From contig VTFK01000157.1 of NCBI GenBank assembly GCA_009617715.1, forward strand, positions 124,001-188,000: DNA of 64,000 nt. The letters run 5' to 3'. The stretch comes from Plectrocnemia conspersa (taxonomy: Eukaryota; Arthropoda; Insecta; Trichoptera; Polycentropodidae). The position numbers were made by a program, and so were the translations under genes. Each line of letters begins with the position of its first letter. Within the stretch, counting starts at the first letter, position 1. The notes below the pieces were generated by a model. The model saw only the letters and a program-made list of their open reading frames with translations, had not been told where the DNA came from and did no database searches. Below are positions 1 to 11,962 of this stretch, one piece after another.

Positions 1-900
1 CTGCCAAGAGGGGGGAGGGAGGGGGGACAAATTATTGGGGCCCGTTCCCCTTGAGGGCCCGAATATATATATTATATATATAAAAAAAATTGACATCGAA
101 TAACAAATCCGAACTAAACTAGTTGTTTGCGATGTTTGTATTTCATTTATTTTTTATACATACTAAAATAAATAAAAGATGTGGAAAATTGCCTTCAAAA
201 TCACCCACTTTCTAGGAAGTATTTTCACAATAAGCATTATTAATCAAAGGAGCAGAGTGTATTTTCTTGATGCGGCTCCTTTTGTATTAAAATTTGTTTG
301 CAAATTTACAAGAACGTAATGCAATTAAAACCATCGTTTCAATCAATAATTTTCTTTCTCTCATTCATTTTCATCAATATTCTGTTACCAAGTTAACGTT
401 AAAAAATACCAAAAAATACTAGTGTTATTATCTCTTCTTTTATAAGATCTTCTTGCATCACCAACAAAAGTTCACCAACGACTACTAAGGTCGAGATCTT
501 CTCTATTGAAAAAATGTCCTCAGCGCACCCACGTCACCCCTGACCGAAGATGATACTCGGATTGCCGCAGTACGTGCTGATGCTGCTCAAAGATACGCTC
601 TCCCTGGGCTGGCGGCGGCGTCTTCTTATATCTCGCGGCGAGATTTATGGCCGTTTTAGTTTTAACATCTCACGTTCGCATGTCCGCGGGGCCGCTTCTC
701 GGAAATGAAAAGCCGCGGATGATGTTCATGCAAATCCGTATTGTTCCACCGTCAAACGCGGAAACCTGATATGGCCGATGGCTAGGGAGTTGCTGTCTTC
801 GCAGGAAGATCTCGAGACGGTCCGGATTAAATCTGACGGATCTTATCGAACGAAATTATGAAAGAGTTAACGCCTGGTTTTCTATCTCATTGTGGTTAAC
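1..900. other. GC-rich patch with interrupted, unrecognised reading frame
   Basis: The window opens with G-rich low-complexity sequence. The stretch from about 480 to 890 is far richer in GC than the DNA around it. On the plus strand one frame runs from an ATG at 550 to a TGA near 858, about 103 codons, broken by a single TGA near 706. It contains residues such as MILGLPQYVLMLLKD and, after the stop, LIWPMARELLSSQEDLE. I recognise no family. It could be a decayed transposon gene, an exon of a gene mostly to the left, or chance openness caused by high GC. Confidence 0.3.
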
Positions 901-3720
901 GTCGATGAAGATAAACCGAGAGCATAGATTTTTTAGTGACCGAAAAATCGGAGTTTTTTCTTTAGAACCATTGAATGCTAAACTCATATACAAGGGGGTA
1001 CAGAAAATAATTTATTTCAAAATTTACTTATAATACCTTTATATTATAGCTGATTACAACCCTTGTCTTGCTATAAACCCAGAACTATTAAATATTTTAT
1101 GCAAAAGTTCTATTGTGTCTTACCCATGTTAGATTTTATAAATGGTTGTAGTGCTTAATACTGGACTTCTCATTCATGACAAATTAACCGTTTTAGTAAT
1201 GAAAGCTATGTATTTTGTTCCAATTTTTTTCACCTTTTAAGAAAAATACATACACAATGATTCACGATCATTTTACCATATCCGTTTCACCGTGTACATT
1301 TTACAGTGCAACCTTTTTTCCATGCGACTTTCTTACCGTGCGGATTTTTTACCGTGAATAATGAAATCATAACAAAACGAGTCGATGAACAAAATCATTC
1401 CAGAAATTCGGTAAGAATCAAAGCCACTCTCATTCGACCGAACAAAAATTCTCCCCCATTCGTCCAAACTTTCTCGAAAAACCATTATAAGAGATGAGAC
1501 ACTATATTCTATCGCCAATCAAACATAAATCAATTGCTCGACGAATAATCTTAGGCCGAGAAACACTTGGACTCTTAAAACTCACCTATTGGCCTCATTA
1601 AACAGAAGATGAACCAAAGATCATAACCACCTAATTTTCACAACTAAGAGACTAAAAGTTAAAATATATATTTTATACAATAATCGTAAAAAATATTTGT
1701 CGTAATATAAAAGTCTTAGAAACACTGCTTTATACCATTATATTTTTGTTTCAACATAGTACCATTGACTCCAATGCATTTAATCATCCTAGAAACTATT
1801 TTCTTAATTCATAGAAGTCTCGCGCCAATGCTATTTTTCGACACCCAACGCGTGCCTAGTTACGTTTCTAATTAATTGATTTAGAAACTATTTCATTCAG
1901 AACGTTTTTGACATTGCTCATAAGCTTATTAAAATTATCAGTGATGATGGATGGTTCTCCATTGATTTATTTATTATTTACGCTACCTCTACAATACCTG
2001 CTCTAAATTCATGACATAATCTGTATTTTATATACTTCCTGTTAATAATGTCACCGCCACAAACAAAAATAGTTGCGATAATTTTTAGCAGCAGTTTTTT
2101 CACTAAAAATATAAATATGTAATAAGAATTTAATTGGCCATTGTAAGCACAAACTGCGGATGCCTGATAAACGGTGTCACGACAAAACGCTAAAACGTTA
2201 ACCGACATAATATTAACGACTAAACGTTAAAGCGACATAACATAATGTTTATATATAAATCATATTAATATATATTAATATGTATTATATAATATTATAA
2301 AACAGTATATTATCATCAATTTTTGTAAATATAAAATATGTATGACATTCATGCATATGTTATATTTATATATTATCGATTTTCAATCCATGTATTTTAT
2401 TTACTATTATTTTGTTTTTTTGATTAATAAAAAAATTTTGAAATCAAAAGTTTACAATTTTTAAATATGTTTTCTAAACGATTAATCGTTAACATTATGT
2501 CGGTTACAGTTTTATCGTGTATCCCTGATAAACATAGTCACGTGACCCGGACCCTTACGTAAATGGTATTGAATGAAGTATATAATTCTAATAGGTTATT
2601 TTAAAAATGACTATCATATTTGTAGAAATCAAACATAATAAAAATATATACTGACAAAATTGCTTTTATAACATAAAATGTTTACAAAATCATGTATTTG
2701 CTCATTTTAAATTTTAGTTCGCTTTCGAACAACACTCACGATTAATGTGCAGAAATTAGTCTTTGTAGTAATATGCAATGTAAAAAGCACTGGAACAATG
2801 AAATTAAGTCAAGAAAAGGATGGAGATAAAGTGTTATAATATACTGAAGAAGCTATTCGTGAACTTGGTCGCATGTTTTGCAAAACAGGTGGTAGTTTAA
2901 GCTCTGTTATTAGATAAAAAAAATACAACGCAAGATACCACAATACAATCAAATACGTATGCATATCCCTCAGTTCATATTTTACTACTTATTCACATTA
3001 TTTTTATGTTTATGAGAATTTTCTTTATTTAAATCGTTTTAAATTTATAAGCTTTGTTTATTGAACTCAATTATCAAACGTTTTATGAGACAAGCTTCTA
3101 GAGATATTGACTTATAAGCAAGTCGTTAAGCAAATTAACATTATCGGAGCTAGTCCAGACAGGCTAACAGACACGTAGCTCCAATTTCAGATAATGAGAT
3201 AATTATTCAAATGACTTTCATTAAGCAAGTTAAAACATAATTGTAATAAAAGTAGCACTGAGTTGTTTATATTATAATAAATAATAAATCGACAAATAAC
3301 AGTATAAATAGCATATTACATTATTGAAGTGTTACGAATTACAAGAATTATTGAGTATTTAGTGTTAAAGAAGTAATAAAACATCTGTCTTAAGATTCAG
3401 TACATTTAGTATCATAACTACTTAAATTTTATATTAGCACATTTTTTTTTAAATGTTATTTCTATAGGTATGCCATAAAATTAACTAACATAGTTTTAAT
3501 TACTAACCATATACATATATCTAAAATATGTTTAACTATTGTAGATTTACCAGGAAAAGCCCCTGAATTTCCTTAGATAAGTTTTTAATAAAAAAAATTA
3601 ACTAACATGACAGCTAAATACGATAATAATTATTTTATATTTACAAATTTTATTGTGATAAAAAAATAATAATCAAATATTTTAAATGTTTTAGTAATAG
3701 TATATTATAATTTAATGAAA
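901..3720. other. Intergenic, no gene seen
   Basis: AT-rich DNA in which no reading frame looks coding by composition or recognisable family. A short plus-strand frame at about 2798-2916 (with TEEAIRELGRMFCKTGG) looks coding-like, but it is interrupted by a stop and I cannot assign it. The only clear structure is a fold-back repeat, listed separately. Confidence 0.4.
2179..2520. repeat. Fold-back repeat, MITE-like
   Basis: Two arms are imperfect reverse complements of each other. The left arm (about 2179-2224) includes ACCGACATAATATTAACGA; the right arm (about 2475-2520) reads as its inverse, with TCGTTAACATTATGTCGGT. About 250 bp of AT-rich filler separates them. This is the shape of a non-autonomous DNA transposon. 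I could not settle the ends or the target duplication. Confidence 0.5.
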
Positions 3721-3726
3721 GCTTAC

Positions 3727-3760
3727 CTTTGTATACAAGGGGTGATACAGGCGCGCGCAT
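3727..3760 (-). promoter_or_regulatory. Possible first exon and promoter of a gene running left
   Basis: Reading the minus strand, an ATG at 3760 opens 11 codons (MRAPVSPLVYK) and reaches a good splice donor, G|GTAAGC, at 3727, leaving phase 1. The 140 bp upstream (3761-3900) are unusually GC-rich and contain GAGA-type repeats and GCGCGC runs, as in a promoter. I could not find a convincing second exon in 1-3720, so either the gene leaves the window or this is chance. Confidence 0.25.
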
Positions 3761-4159
3761 AAAGTCAACCGATAAAGCGTTAGCAAAAGTCGTGCAGAAG
3801 TCTTTTTTTTCGTGCTCGTAAAACGCGCGCGCAAAGAGCGAGAGAGTGCACCACTATTAGAGACCGTCGCCGACGAGAGCCGGTTTTCAACTGGTCACAG
3901 AAACAACCAAAACACCAGAAACTTCCCGAGACGCTCAATGGCGAATTTTATTATTGTTCTTTCACCCGCTCTGACTACGTTTCGCCATTTGTTTTGCTTT
4001 TCTTACTACTTACAATTACTCTTTTTCGGGTTTCATACATGAATTAAGAGACTTATTATATAAATAAACTTACATTATTCGATTATTGTAGTATCCAAAA
4101 CATCCTTGTTTCAACAACAATAAAAAAATAGTAGTAATATTTACGAAATATTTAAGGAA

Positions 4160-4440
4160 AACCATGACATTTGATCGAACACAATAGGTTTAAGACGATA
4201 GGAACTTTATTTTAATATCATAACCATACACTTGTCAGCAACTGCATACAATATTTACTGAGATTTATTTATGATGCTGCTTTTGTTAAAAATTCAAGTT
4301 TTTTAACAAATTTGACTGCTAGTTTTATGCCCTAAATGTCAATCGAAGCTATTTCGCATAACCCGTATGCCCTTCAGAAATTTCTAATAGTGATTTGGCG
4401 ATTACTAGGCGTATTTTTGATGTGCTAAAAGGAAAAAAAT
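4160..4440 (-). repeat. Left inverted copy of a repeat flanking a LINE fragment
   Basis: This stretch is a reverse-complement, diverged copy of 5515-5830. Shared parts include the segment ending in TTTGATCGAACA at 4170-4182 and the segment TAATAGTGATTTGGCGATTA at 4386-4405. The two copies face each other across the LINE fragment, so they are either two independent inserts or arms of a larger fold-back unit. No coding capacity is apparent. Confidence 0.7.
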
Positions 4441-4889
4441 GAAATTAATATACAATTTATATGGATATATATTTATATATACTCTGTGGGGGCCAATTTA
4501 TATACTTATTTATTCATTCATTATGGCCAAAACTTGACAGCACAACGGACGGTGGTGTCTCGTCCACAACTCACTTGCATATATTACCATGTAACATAAT
4601 TTGTAAGCTATTATATACTTTAAATAAATATTAGTACAGCGGCTTAATCTGTGTAATTGCCACCCGTCTATTATAAGAAAAGCAAATTTTTAATATTATT
4701 TCATTTCAAACCAACTACAATACTACATATGTATGCACAAAATAAACAGAATATACAAGCAGAAAAAGTAAATATTAAAAATAAGCAAAGCATGGTCCAA
4801 GTCATAACAAGAGTGGAAAATATGATGTCAGAACTCATGAAAAGTATAAATAATATGATAAGTATATCGACCACACTCTATTTACCAAA

Positions 4890-5512
4890 ATATCAAAATG
4901 ACCAACCTCCTCAGTCTGGTTGTTTGGAACAGCAATGGCTTGCTTAATCATTGGCAAGAAACAAAAACATTTATAAAAACTGAACGGATAGATATTATAC
5001 TGGTCTCCGAAACCCACTTTACAGACAAAAGCTACTTAAGAATACCATATTATTCTGTATATGATACTTATCATCCAGACGGTACTACTTATTGAGGTTC
5101 GGCTATTACAGTTAAAAACACAATAAAACATTATGAACTAGATAAATATGATAGTGAACCCATATAAGCCACTAGCATAAAAATAGAAGAGTGTGTTGGA
5201 CCCATAACTATCACAGCTGTTTATATTTTATAGTCCACCAAAACATAAAATACAAATAGACCAGTATAGCCAATTCTATAACACCCTTGGAAACCGATTT
5301 ATAACAGGAGGTGATTATTATGTGAAACACACACAATGGAGTTCGAAAACAACAACACCAAAAGAAAGACAACTACTGAAATCTATGGAAACTTGTAGCC
5401 CCACATATCTTTCTACTGGGCAACCGACTCTTTGGCCCTCTGATAGAAGAAGAAATCCGGACCTTATTGACTTCTGCGTTATAGAAAGAATACATCAGAA
5501 GATTTAAACGTG
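4890..5512 (+). pseudogene. Jockey-like LINE, endonuclease domain, decayed
   Basis: Three plus-strand frames together spell an apurinic/apyrimidinic endonuclease domain of the Jockey group. The readable pieces are VVWNSNGLLNHWQETKTF at about 4917, ILVSETHFTDKSYLRIP at about 4998, HPDGTTY, then GGDYYVKHTQWSSK near 5308 and PDLIDFCVIERI near 5460. These match, in order, the N-terminal WN.NG, the SETH.T motif, the HPDGT loop and the GGD.N.KH catalytic block of the family; the asparagine of GGDYN is here a tyrosine. In-frame stops (after GTTY at about 5094, and in the middle) and frame changes show it is dead. The reverse transcriptase part is missing. It is a 5' part of ORF2 left by old insertion and decay. 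Confidence 0.85.
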
Positions 5513-5514
5513 CA

Positions 5515-5830
5515 TAGCAAATAGTAATCGCCAAATCACTATTAGAAATTCCTGAAGAACTTTTTATCCCATACGTGCTATGCGAAGTAACTTCGATTGA
5601 CATATTGGGCATAAGAGTAGCAGTCCTAATTGTTAAAAAAAAACTTGAATTTTTAATAAAAGCATCATCATAAATAGATCTCAGTAAATGTTGTATGCAG
5701 TTGTTGACGACAACTGTATGGTTATTATATCAAAACAAAAGTCCTATTGTCTTAAACGCTACGGCCTGAAAAGCCAAGACTAAAAAATAACGTCAAGTTC
5801 GATCAAATGTCATGATTTTCCTCTTAGAAT
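5515..5830 (+). repeat. Right inverted copy of the repeat flanking the LINE fragment
   Basis: Reverse-complement partner of 4160-4440. The match runs through the AATCGCCAAATCACTATTAG segment at 5528-5547 and the TTCGATCAAATGTCATGA segment near 5797-5814. Junction with the LINE fragment is abrupt near 5512. Confidence 0.7.
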
Positions 5831-6679
5831 ATAACTGTACAGTTCACTACAAATTATTAGTACCAGGTCACACAGTTAATAATGATTATTACCTTATTCC
5901 ATCTATGAGAAATAATCTCAAAGCATGAAGCCCACGATGATTTTTGAACTTTCATAACATTCCTTGTAAATAAATAGAATTTAAAGAGATCTAAAACAAT
6001 TTGGAACAGAAAAACCGCTTAACGCATTTAAGCTTTTCTTAATTTATTACATAAAGATCGGAGTAGTGTAGTTCTTTAAGCTTCTGACTGAAAATACAAA
6101 GGCGATGGTTTCGGGTCCCACAGCACTTAAATTTTTATTTATAAATTATAAACAATGCTTATGAAAAAATATATAGAACTAGCAAGTTCCTATGTAAGTA
6201 GCAATAATGCAATCATTTTCTTAAATATTAAAAATCTACTGGTTTAATTCTAACTTGCTTTTTTGTATGTCTATTATGTTCATAGGACCAAGTCTCTCTT
6301 TATTTCAGCAAATAGAGATACCTATGTTTATGGTCATTGTTCTATTGTACGTTATAATCTAAATAAATATCAGTCATGTAATTTACATTTCTATACAGTG
6401 AAAGTCGACAATTTTATAGATTATTTTTATCATTAAAAAATCACTAACACACAGAATAATATATAAATATTGTCTTAGAATGACACAGCACCTAATATCA
6501 AAACTTTATTGAAACTAATAAAATATTAATAATAAAACGACTATTACAAATGTGCAATTTAATTTTTTTATTGTGGAATAAGTCGCTCAGAAAGAAATAT
6601 ATTAGTTTTCTTTGAAAATATATTTTTAACAATAGTTGTTAAAAATAGTATAATTTTGATGCCGTAAGTGAGAATATAA

Positions 6680-6905
6680 CAGGGCTCGGCAACCTATGAC
6701 CCGCGGGTCACCAAGTAACCCGTTTGATGATTTGAAGTGACCCACTTCAGTTCTGCAAATATCATTTTTTTAACGTGTTACGGTGTCATGACTAGACCAC
6801 TTATATGATTGTTAGGACCAAAAATATTCACTGACCCGAATAGTCTTTTTAATAGTCACATTATAATTATTTTGACCCGCAGCAAAAAAAGGTCGCCGAG
6901 ACCTG
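6680..6905. mobile_element. hAT-type MITE, 226 bp, perfect 8-bp target duplication
   Basis: The element starts CAGGGCTCGGCAACCT and ends with the reverse complement of CAGGTCTCGGCGACCT, matching at 13 of 16 terminal bases. It is flanked on both sides by GAATATAA (6672-6679 and 6906-6913). An 8-bp duplication and CAGG ends are typical of hAT transposons. Inside the ends, GACCCG motifs are also in inverted arrangement. There is no reading frame, so it depended on a transposase in trans. Confidence 0.88.
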
Positions 6906-7026
6906 GAATATAATATATTGTTAATTTAACAGTTCAAAACGGTTAACTATATAATAAATATGGTTAAATGACCAAACGCTAACAGACAATGCTAACGAAT
7001 AAAAAAGAACGCGACGTAACACTCCT

Positions 7027-7145
7027 CAACAAAATGTTAACATTTTATATATATAAATGAATGTTATTTATTAAATAATGACTTAATATTGCTTTCTATT
7101 ATAATAAATGAACATGTATTCCATGTTTCAGTTAACATTTTGTTG
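7027..7145. repeat. Fold-back repeat with 15-bp perfect arms
   Basis: The left arm CAACAAAATGTTAAC (7027-7041) is the exact reverse complement of the right arm GTTAACATTTTGTTG (about 7131-7145), with about 90 bp of AT-rich sequence between. The arms resemble those of the fold-back at 2179-2520, which suggests one family of short elements. The 680 bp between here and the STE24 polyadenylation signal hold nothing else I can identify. Confidence 0.55.
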
Positions 7146-7838
7146 CGACACCGAAAAATACATTGCATATTACATACATTTTCTCCGTATACCACTTTTA
7201 ATAAAAATTAAAGGTATTACAAATGAAAATCCATTTCTCTTTTGGTGTTTCTTTTTCAGTATGCTTTTTTATTGATAAAAAAAAATAATATACAACAACA
7301 AAAATATAGATTAATCTCATTTACGTATAACCGTTATGGTAAATTGTATCAATAATATCGGACCTTCAGTTTTAATAGATGCATATATCTAAAAGATTTT
7401 AAAAAATCACTAAGTTATTCTACAAACACTATTTCAATCTATCCCTGGGGATTGATTGATTTATATAGTCTATTATTAACTATTTTCATATATAAATCTA
7501 GGTTTAAATTATATGAAAATAATTATTACAAAATGCGGGATGCAATAATTGAAATATTATAATACACACAACATACAGTATAATTATAGTGTTTATGATA
7601 AAACTTGAAGCATAATTTATTGATAGTTAAAAAGAAAGGTGAACAATATTGATCTTCTTAAAAAAATATTGTGAAAATATATATTATAATAAATACAGTA
7701 TAAAATGCAACGTTTTAAAATAATTTTAATTAAATTGTACTATTTAAAAAACTATACAATTATATTTTAGCTTCACTAACACAAATTGTTCATACACCTG
7801 ACTCGTATTAAATTAACCAAACAATTGAGAATCCATTG

Positions 7839-7844
7839 TTTATT
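7839..7844 (-). terminator. Polyadenylation signal of STE24
   Basis: On the minus strand AATAAA lies about 55 bases after the STE24 stop codon. It is the first canonical signal downstream and fits a short 3' untranslated region. Confidence 0.55.
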
Positions 7845-7898
7845 ACAATGTCAGTACATCATATACATGGAATGATGTTTTTTTAGACAGAGCATAGG

Positions 7899-9500
7899 TT
7901 ATTCTTGTTTTTTCTTCAGATTCTCAATGCGCTGCAATAGAGTAGGATGCGAATGGTGCCATGCCGAGTACCAGGGATCATAAATTGGAAAGCCTAAATT
8001 GTCTTCATTTAACTTAATAAGCGCCTTTTTCAAATAATTTGCATGTCCCAAAGCGATAGCATAATTATCAGCTTGGAACTCGAACTTTCTAGACAATATA
8101 GTCATTCCGAATGAAAGTAATGCGTTATAAGGTGCTAAGATTAATTGGAATATTGTTACCAATCCCACTAAAATGGGTTGAACTCCAGCTGGAAAACCGA
8201 GAGCGGTGTACAACGGTGCATATCTAAACATGAATCCGAAAGCAGCGAATGTCAAGAGCAAGTTTAATTGCATTAGGAATAGATTTATGTAAACGTGAGC
8301 ATAGCTCCAATGTCCTAGTTCATGAGCTAGCACGGCCAATACTTCTTCATCAGTGCAACCTTTTTTCTTAACGGGTTCTTCAATTTCGCTTTTCTCTTCC
8401 GGTTTATTCGCTTTATCTTCCGAAACATAGTTTTCTAATAAAGTGTCAAATAAGACGATACGCTTAGTTTTGAACAATCCGTAGAAATATGCATTACTGT
8501 GAGCCGATCTTTTCGATCCTTCGACAACGTAGAGTTGAGTCAAGGGAAAATTGACGGAAGCAGCCAACTTTTCGATGGAAGTGCGCAAATTTCCGTCCGG
8601 TAAAGGTGAATATTTATCAAATAATGGAGCTATAAGTGACGGATAGATCATGACGAGTAGCAAGATGATGATAAATGTAAACATCCACAGCCATATGATG
8701 AACATATCGCCTCCTTTTTGGACAATGAACACAATGGCAGCGGTGATCGGAACGAATAATACTTGCGTAATTATAAAGCCTTTAACGTGATCTTTAAAAA
8801 AGAAGCCCAACGTTTGCTTGTTGAATCCGTGCTTCTCCTCTAAAACAAACGTATAATACAATCCAAACGGTAAATCAATTATGGTGGTTATTGTATTGAG
8901 AAAGATTATGAAGAAACAGCTTATGATGACTTCGTTTTCTGGCGAGAATCCGGACGCCGCTGATAGCTTTTCGCTTATTTGCCAGAAGTTTGACATTAGT
9001 CCCAAGCAAATGACGACAGTGTTGAGGATTATGGTGAATATTCCTTTGCATATTTCAAAGTAGCTTTTATCCAAGCCGTATAATCGGGCATTCTGGAACG
9101 TATCGGTATCTAAAATGCCTTCTAATTCATTCGGTATTTTCTTCTTTGTTTTGTACACATTAATCTGAAAAAAGAAACACTTCTATTCAATATATTGTAA
9201 AGAGTTAAATATATGAAACGTATGTCATGCTTATTCAGCACATTTTGAGATTATGTATAAAAACTAGTTTATAATCATAATGCTTTTAATATATCGTGCT
9301 ATTCGTTTATTGAAAGTAATATTTTTTTACATCACTGTAAAAAAATGCTTATCATATGGATGTAGAGAACATTTACTATAACAATTTGATAAAGCAGTAA
9401 TGAAAATACGTACTTGTCTCAATGAAAGAATGAGTTCCCATAGGTATTCCAGCCATGTAAAAGCTACTATCACAGTTAAAATAATCGCCGCAGAAACCAT
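7899..9500 (-). CDS. STE24: CAAX prenyl protease 1 (STE24), complete, two exons
   Basis: Membrane zinc metalloprotease (M48 family) that removes the three terminal residues of farnesylated CAAX proteins in the ER and inner nuclear membrane. Exon 1 is 9414-9500 (29 codons, MVSAAIILTVIVAFTW..., donor Q|GTACGT). Exon 2 is 7899-9164 after TTTTTTCAG, phase 0, continuing INVYKTKKK. The joined protein is 450 aa, the normal family length. Zinc site HELGH is near residues 310-314 and the third ligand lies in EFQADNYA near 390. Hydrophobic helices occur around 5-22, 55-85, 95-125, 150-170, 175-200, 325-350 and 355-385, as in the seven-helix barrel. An acidic, lysine-rich insert precedes the zinc helix. 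The C-terminus KKKQE is typical. The start follows a clean upstream region and gives the conserved N-terminal helix ending LEYLWELILSLRQ. No defects are seen, so it should be functional. Confidence 0.96.
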
Positions 9501-9540
9501 GTTGCAGCAAATATCGGTTCAGTCAGTGACGTGCCGGTAC

Positions 9541-9566
9541 AACATTTGGTCTTAGCACCAAATGTT
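9541..9566 (-). promoter_or_regulatory. Perfect palindrome just upstream of the STE24 start
   Basis: AACATTTGGT and ACCAAATGTT are exact inverted 10-mers separated by CTTAGC, 41 bases upstream of the ATG on the minus strand. This places them in the 5' untranslated region or core promoter. It could bind a dimeric factor or form a hairpin in the transcript. Beyond sequence symmetry and position there is no evidence of function. Confidence 0.4.
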
Positions 9567-11962
9567 TTGGCCATAAAAAAATAAAATTTAGAAATAAAAG
9601 TGTAATATAAACGAAAGTGATTATAATAATTTATAAAAATATATATTGCTGTTCAAAAAACTTGATATTTAAGATTTTTTATTATATTGCAAAATTTTAA
9701 ATATAAATAAATAAAGGCACAGAGTTTTCTGTCAAAAAACGAGGTCTCATGTCATACTAAAAACCGAGCAAAAACAAATTGTTTTAGTAACCAGACAACA
9801 AAACACAAATTAATTAGAAATACCATTTGGAGAGAAGGGGCAGGTATGGGAATTTACTACCCCCCCCCCTCTCCCGAATTTGGCTAAAAAATTGTATATC
9901 GTTTAATGAAATACTATGAATCTTAATAAAATCCACATATTAAATAAACAAAACTGACAACCCAACTAAAAAGCTAAAATGATATTCCTGATTCCACAGG
10001 GAAGTTATTCCACAGTGAAAATCTAAGATAAACTGTCTCGAATCTATTCCGAAAATACGCTTTTAAATATGCCAATTCAGTAAATCATATCGAAATATAT
10101 TTTCATCAGTAAATATGTATTTTTTAATGTGACAAGTTAATCACTTGCCCATCCAAATAATAAAAAAGGATATCTAAACAAAAAAGGCAAGAACCCATTT
10201 TGCGTTTTAGAACCAATATAAAAAAATAAAAAAATATTTTTAACAATAAAAATTGAATTTATCTGGCAGGTGCTATACAATATTTGCGTTAACACAGTCC
10301 AATCGAGAGCTAATTACGCCTCTACTATTAGCTCTAAAGCACACGATACGGATATACGTTCGATATACATATCATCACTCCAATGTATTGATAAATTTAA
10401 AAAATGTAGTATTGATTTTAATTTCTATTAATTTGTTCAAAATGTAAGCAGGGGTAATGATTATTATATCGAACGTATATCTGTATCGTGTGTTTTAGAG
10501 CTAATAATAGGGGCGTAAACCCAAACTTTTTTTCTCAATTATAAATAATGATGAAATAGATAGCTCTCTAACTGACTGTGTAAACGCAAATAGGGTATAG
10601 TAAAATATATGATTTCGACTTTTCCATATGTAGTAATATTTACATTTACAAACATATCATTATTTATTTACATGCGATGTACAAATGTTACAGTGAATGT
10701 GTATTTTTCAGTGAAGTTATATTTTCGTCTAAATTGGAAAGGATTAAGATATATATAGTAGTAACATTAACTTCCTCTTGTTTTCCCGATTGCCAGAACG
10801 CTGCCATGAAAATCAGATCCATCAAATCTTGACATATTAGTCACTTTACTTGCATTCAGCTTTAAGTTAAGTTAATCGGATCAAAAATAGAGAAAATCGA
10901 CTGCTAACATTTCGATTGTCTGATCTGTTTCAACAAGCAGACATCGTGAAGCTGCACGAGCTTAGCACACAAAATGACATTTGCTCAAATTATGAAAAAT
11001 ATCACCGGAGCGCTACTGTCTGCCTTGCTTAATTCACGAAATAAGCAAAACAATTTCTAGCCAATTCACGCATTCGGCAAATAATTTGCTTGCACTTTTC
11101 ATGAGTTGGACATTTTTTTCTATTTCACGTGATAAGTAAATTCGCGGATTCAGTGTAACATTGTTGATTGGCTACGTGTGCGAGTTCATCACGTCAGACG
11201 TCACCACTTTGTGATGATGTAATGGTATTTGTGTCAAATGCGACATCGTGGATCGTTCGTTATTATTAAAATGTACTACTTTAAAGTATAAATTATTGCA
11301 TTTGTAAACAACAAACTATAAAAATTAAAATGTGTATAAATAACAACTTGGATCGGTTAAACAAATGACGCCATTTAGCATATTTAATACACACCAGGAA
11401 AAATAATGTAATTATTCAATTTATATCGACTTATTACGTGATTAGGGAAATGATTTATTTAGAAGAAAAAAATGAGTATCAAAACGCTTTTAAATTATTG
11501 AATTTAATATATTGTTTTCATACGTCAATATAAAATTTACACAGTAAATTACATATTATATTGTGCATAGCTTTTATTTACACGTGTCATTTTTTTAGAT
11601 ATAAAAAAATTAGAAATCAATTCAAATTTGATTTTGATCAGTCATAAATAATATAAAATACATATATTTATATCATTACATCTTATTTTTACACTGCTTT
11701 ATGACACATATTTTATTAAACACACATTAAAATAGATTACAAATATGTTCAGATGAATATACAAGCCTCGAATCATCATATCTACATTTAAACTTTGATA
11801 CACAGATAAACAACGATAATATTTGTGTAATATGTAATACTTGTTATATTTGTTCATAAGTATATTGAATTGAAATTTCACATTATTTATATTTAATTAA
11901 GGTTATAAACAATTTAATTATAATTTATAAGATCACATTATATTAAAATGGCTAAAATTGAG
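9567..11962. other. Intergenic between STE24 and SLC22-1
   Basis: No gene seen. It contains a C-run with G-rich flank near 9830-9890, a long fold-back element at 10312-10518 (listed), and sequence near 10970-11230 of slightly higher complexity with GCTTAATTCACG-type near-repeats that I could not assign. Confidence 0.5.
10312..10518. mobile_element. Fold-back MITE with about 54-bp inverted arms
   Basis: The left arm starts TTACGCCTCTACTATTAGCT (10314) and runs through the palindrome-rich ATATACGTTCGATATA. The right arm (about 10465-10518) is its reverse complement with about four mismatches, ending AATAATAGGGGCGTAA. The loop holds about 100 bp of AT-rich sequence. Arms this long and this similar point to a fairly recent insertion. 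No clear target duplication was found, so I cannot name the superfamily. Confidence 0.75.

Noticed and set aside
3812..4042. 76-codon plus-strand frame in a GC-rich stretch
   Set aside because: No family, no conserved pattern, and it overlaps the likely promoter on the other strand.
4657..4947. 96-codon plus-strand frame before the LINE
   Set aside because: Low-complexity N/K/I-rich sequence; only its last part overlaps the LINE endonuclease, in another frame.
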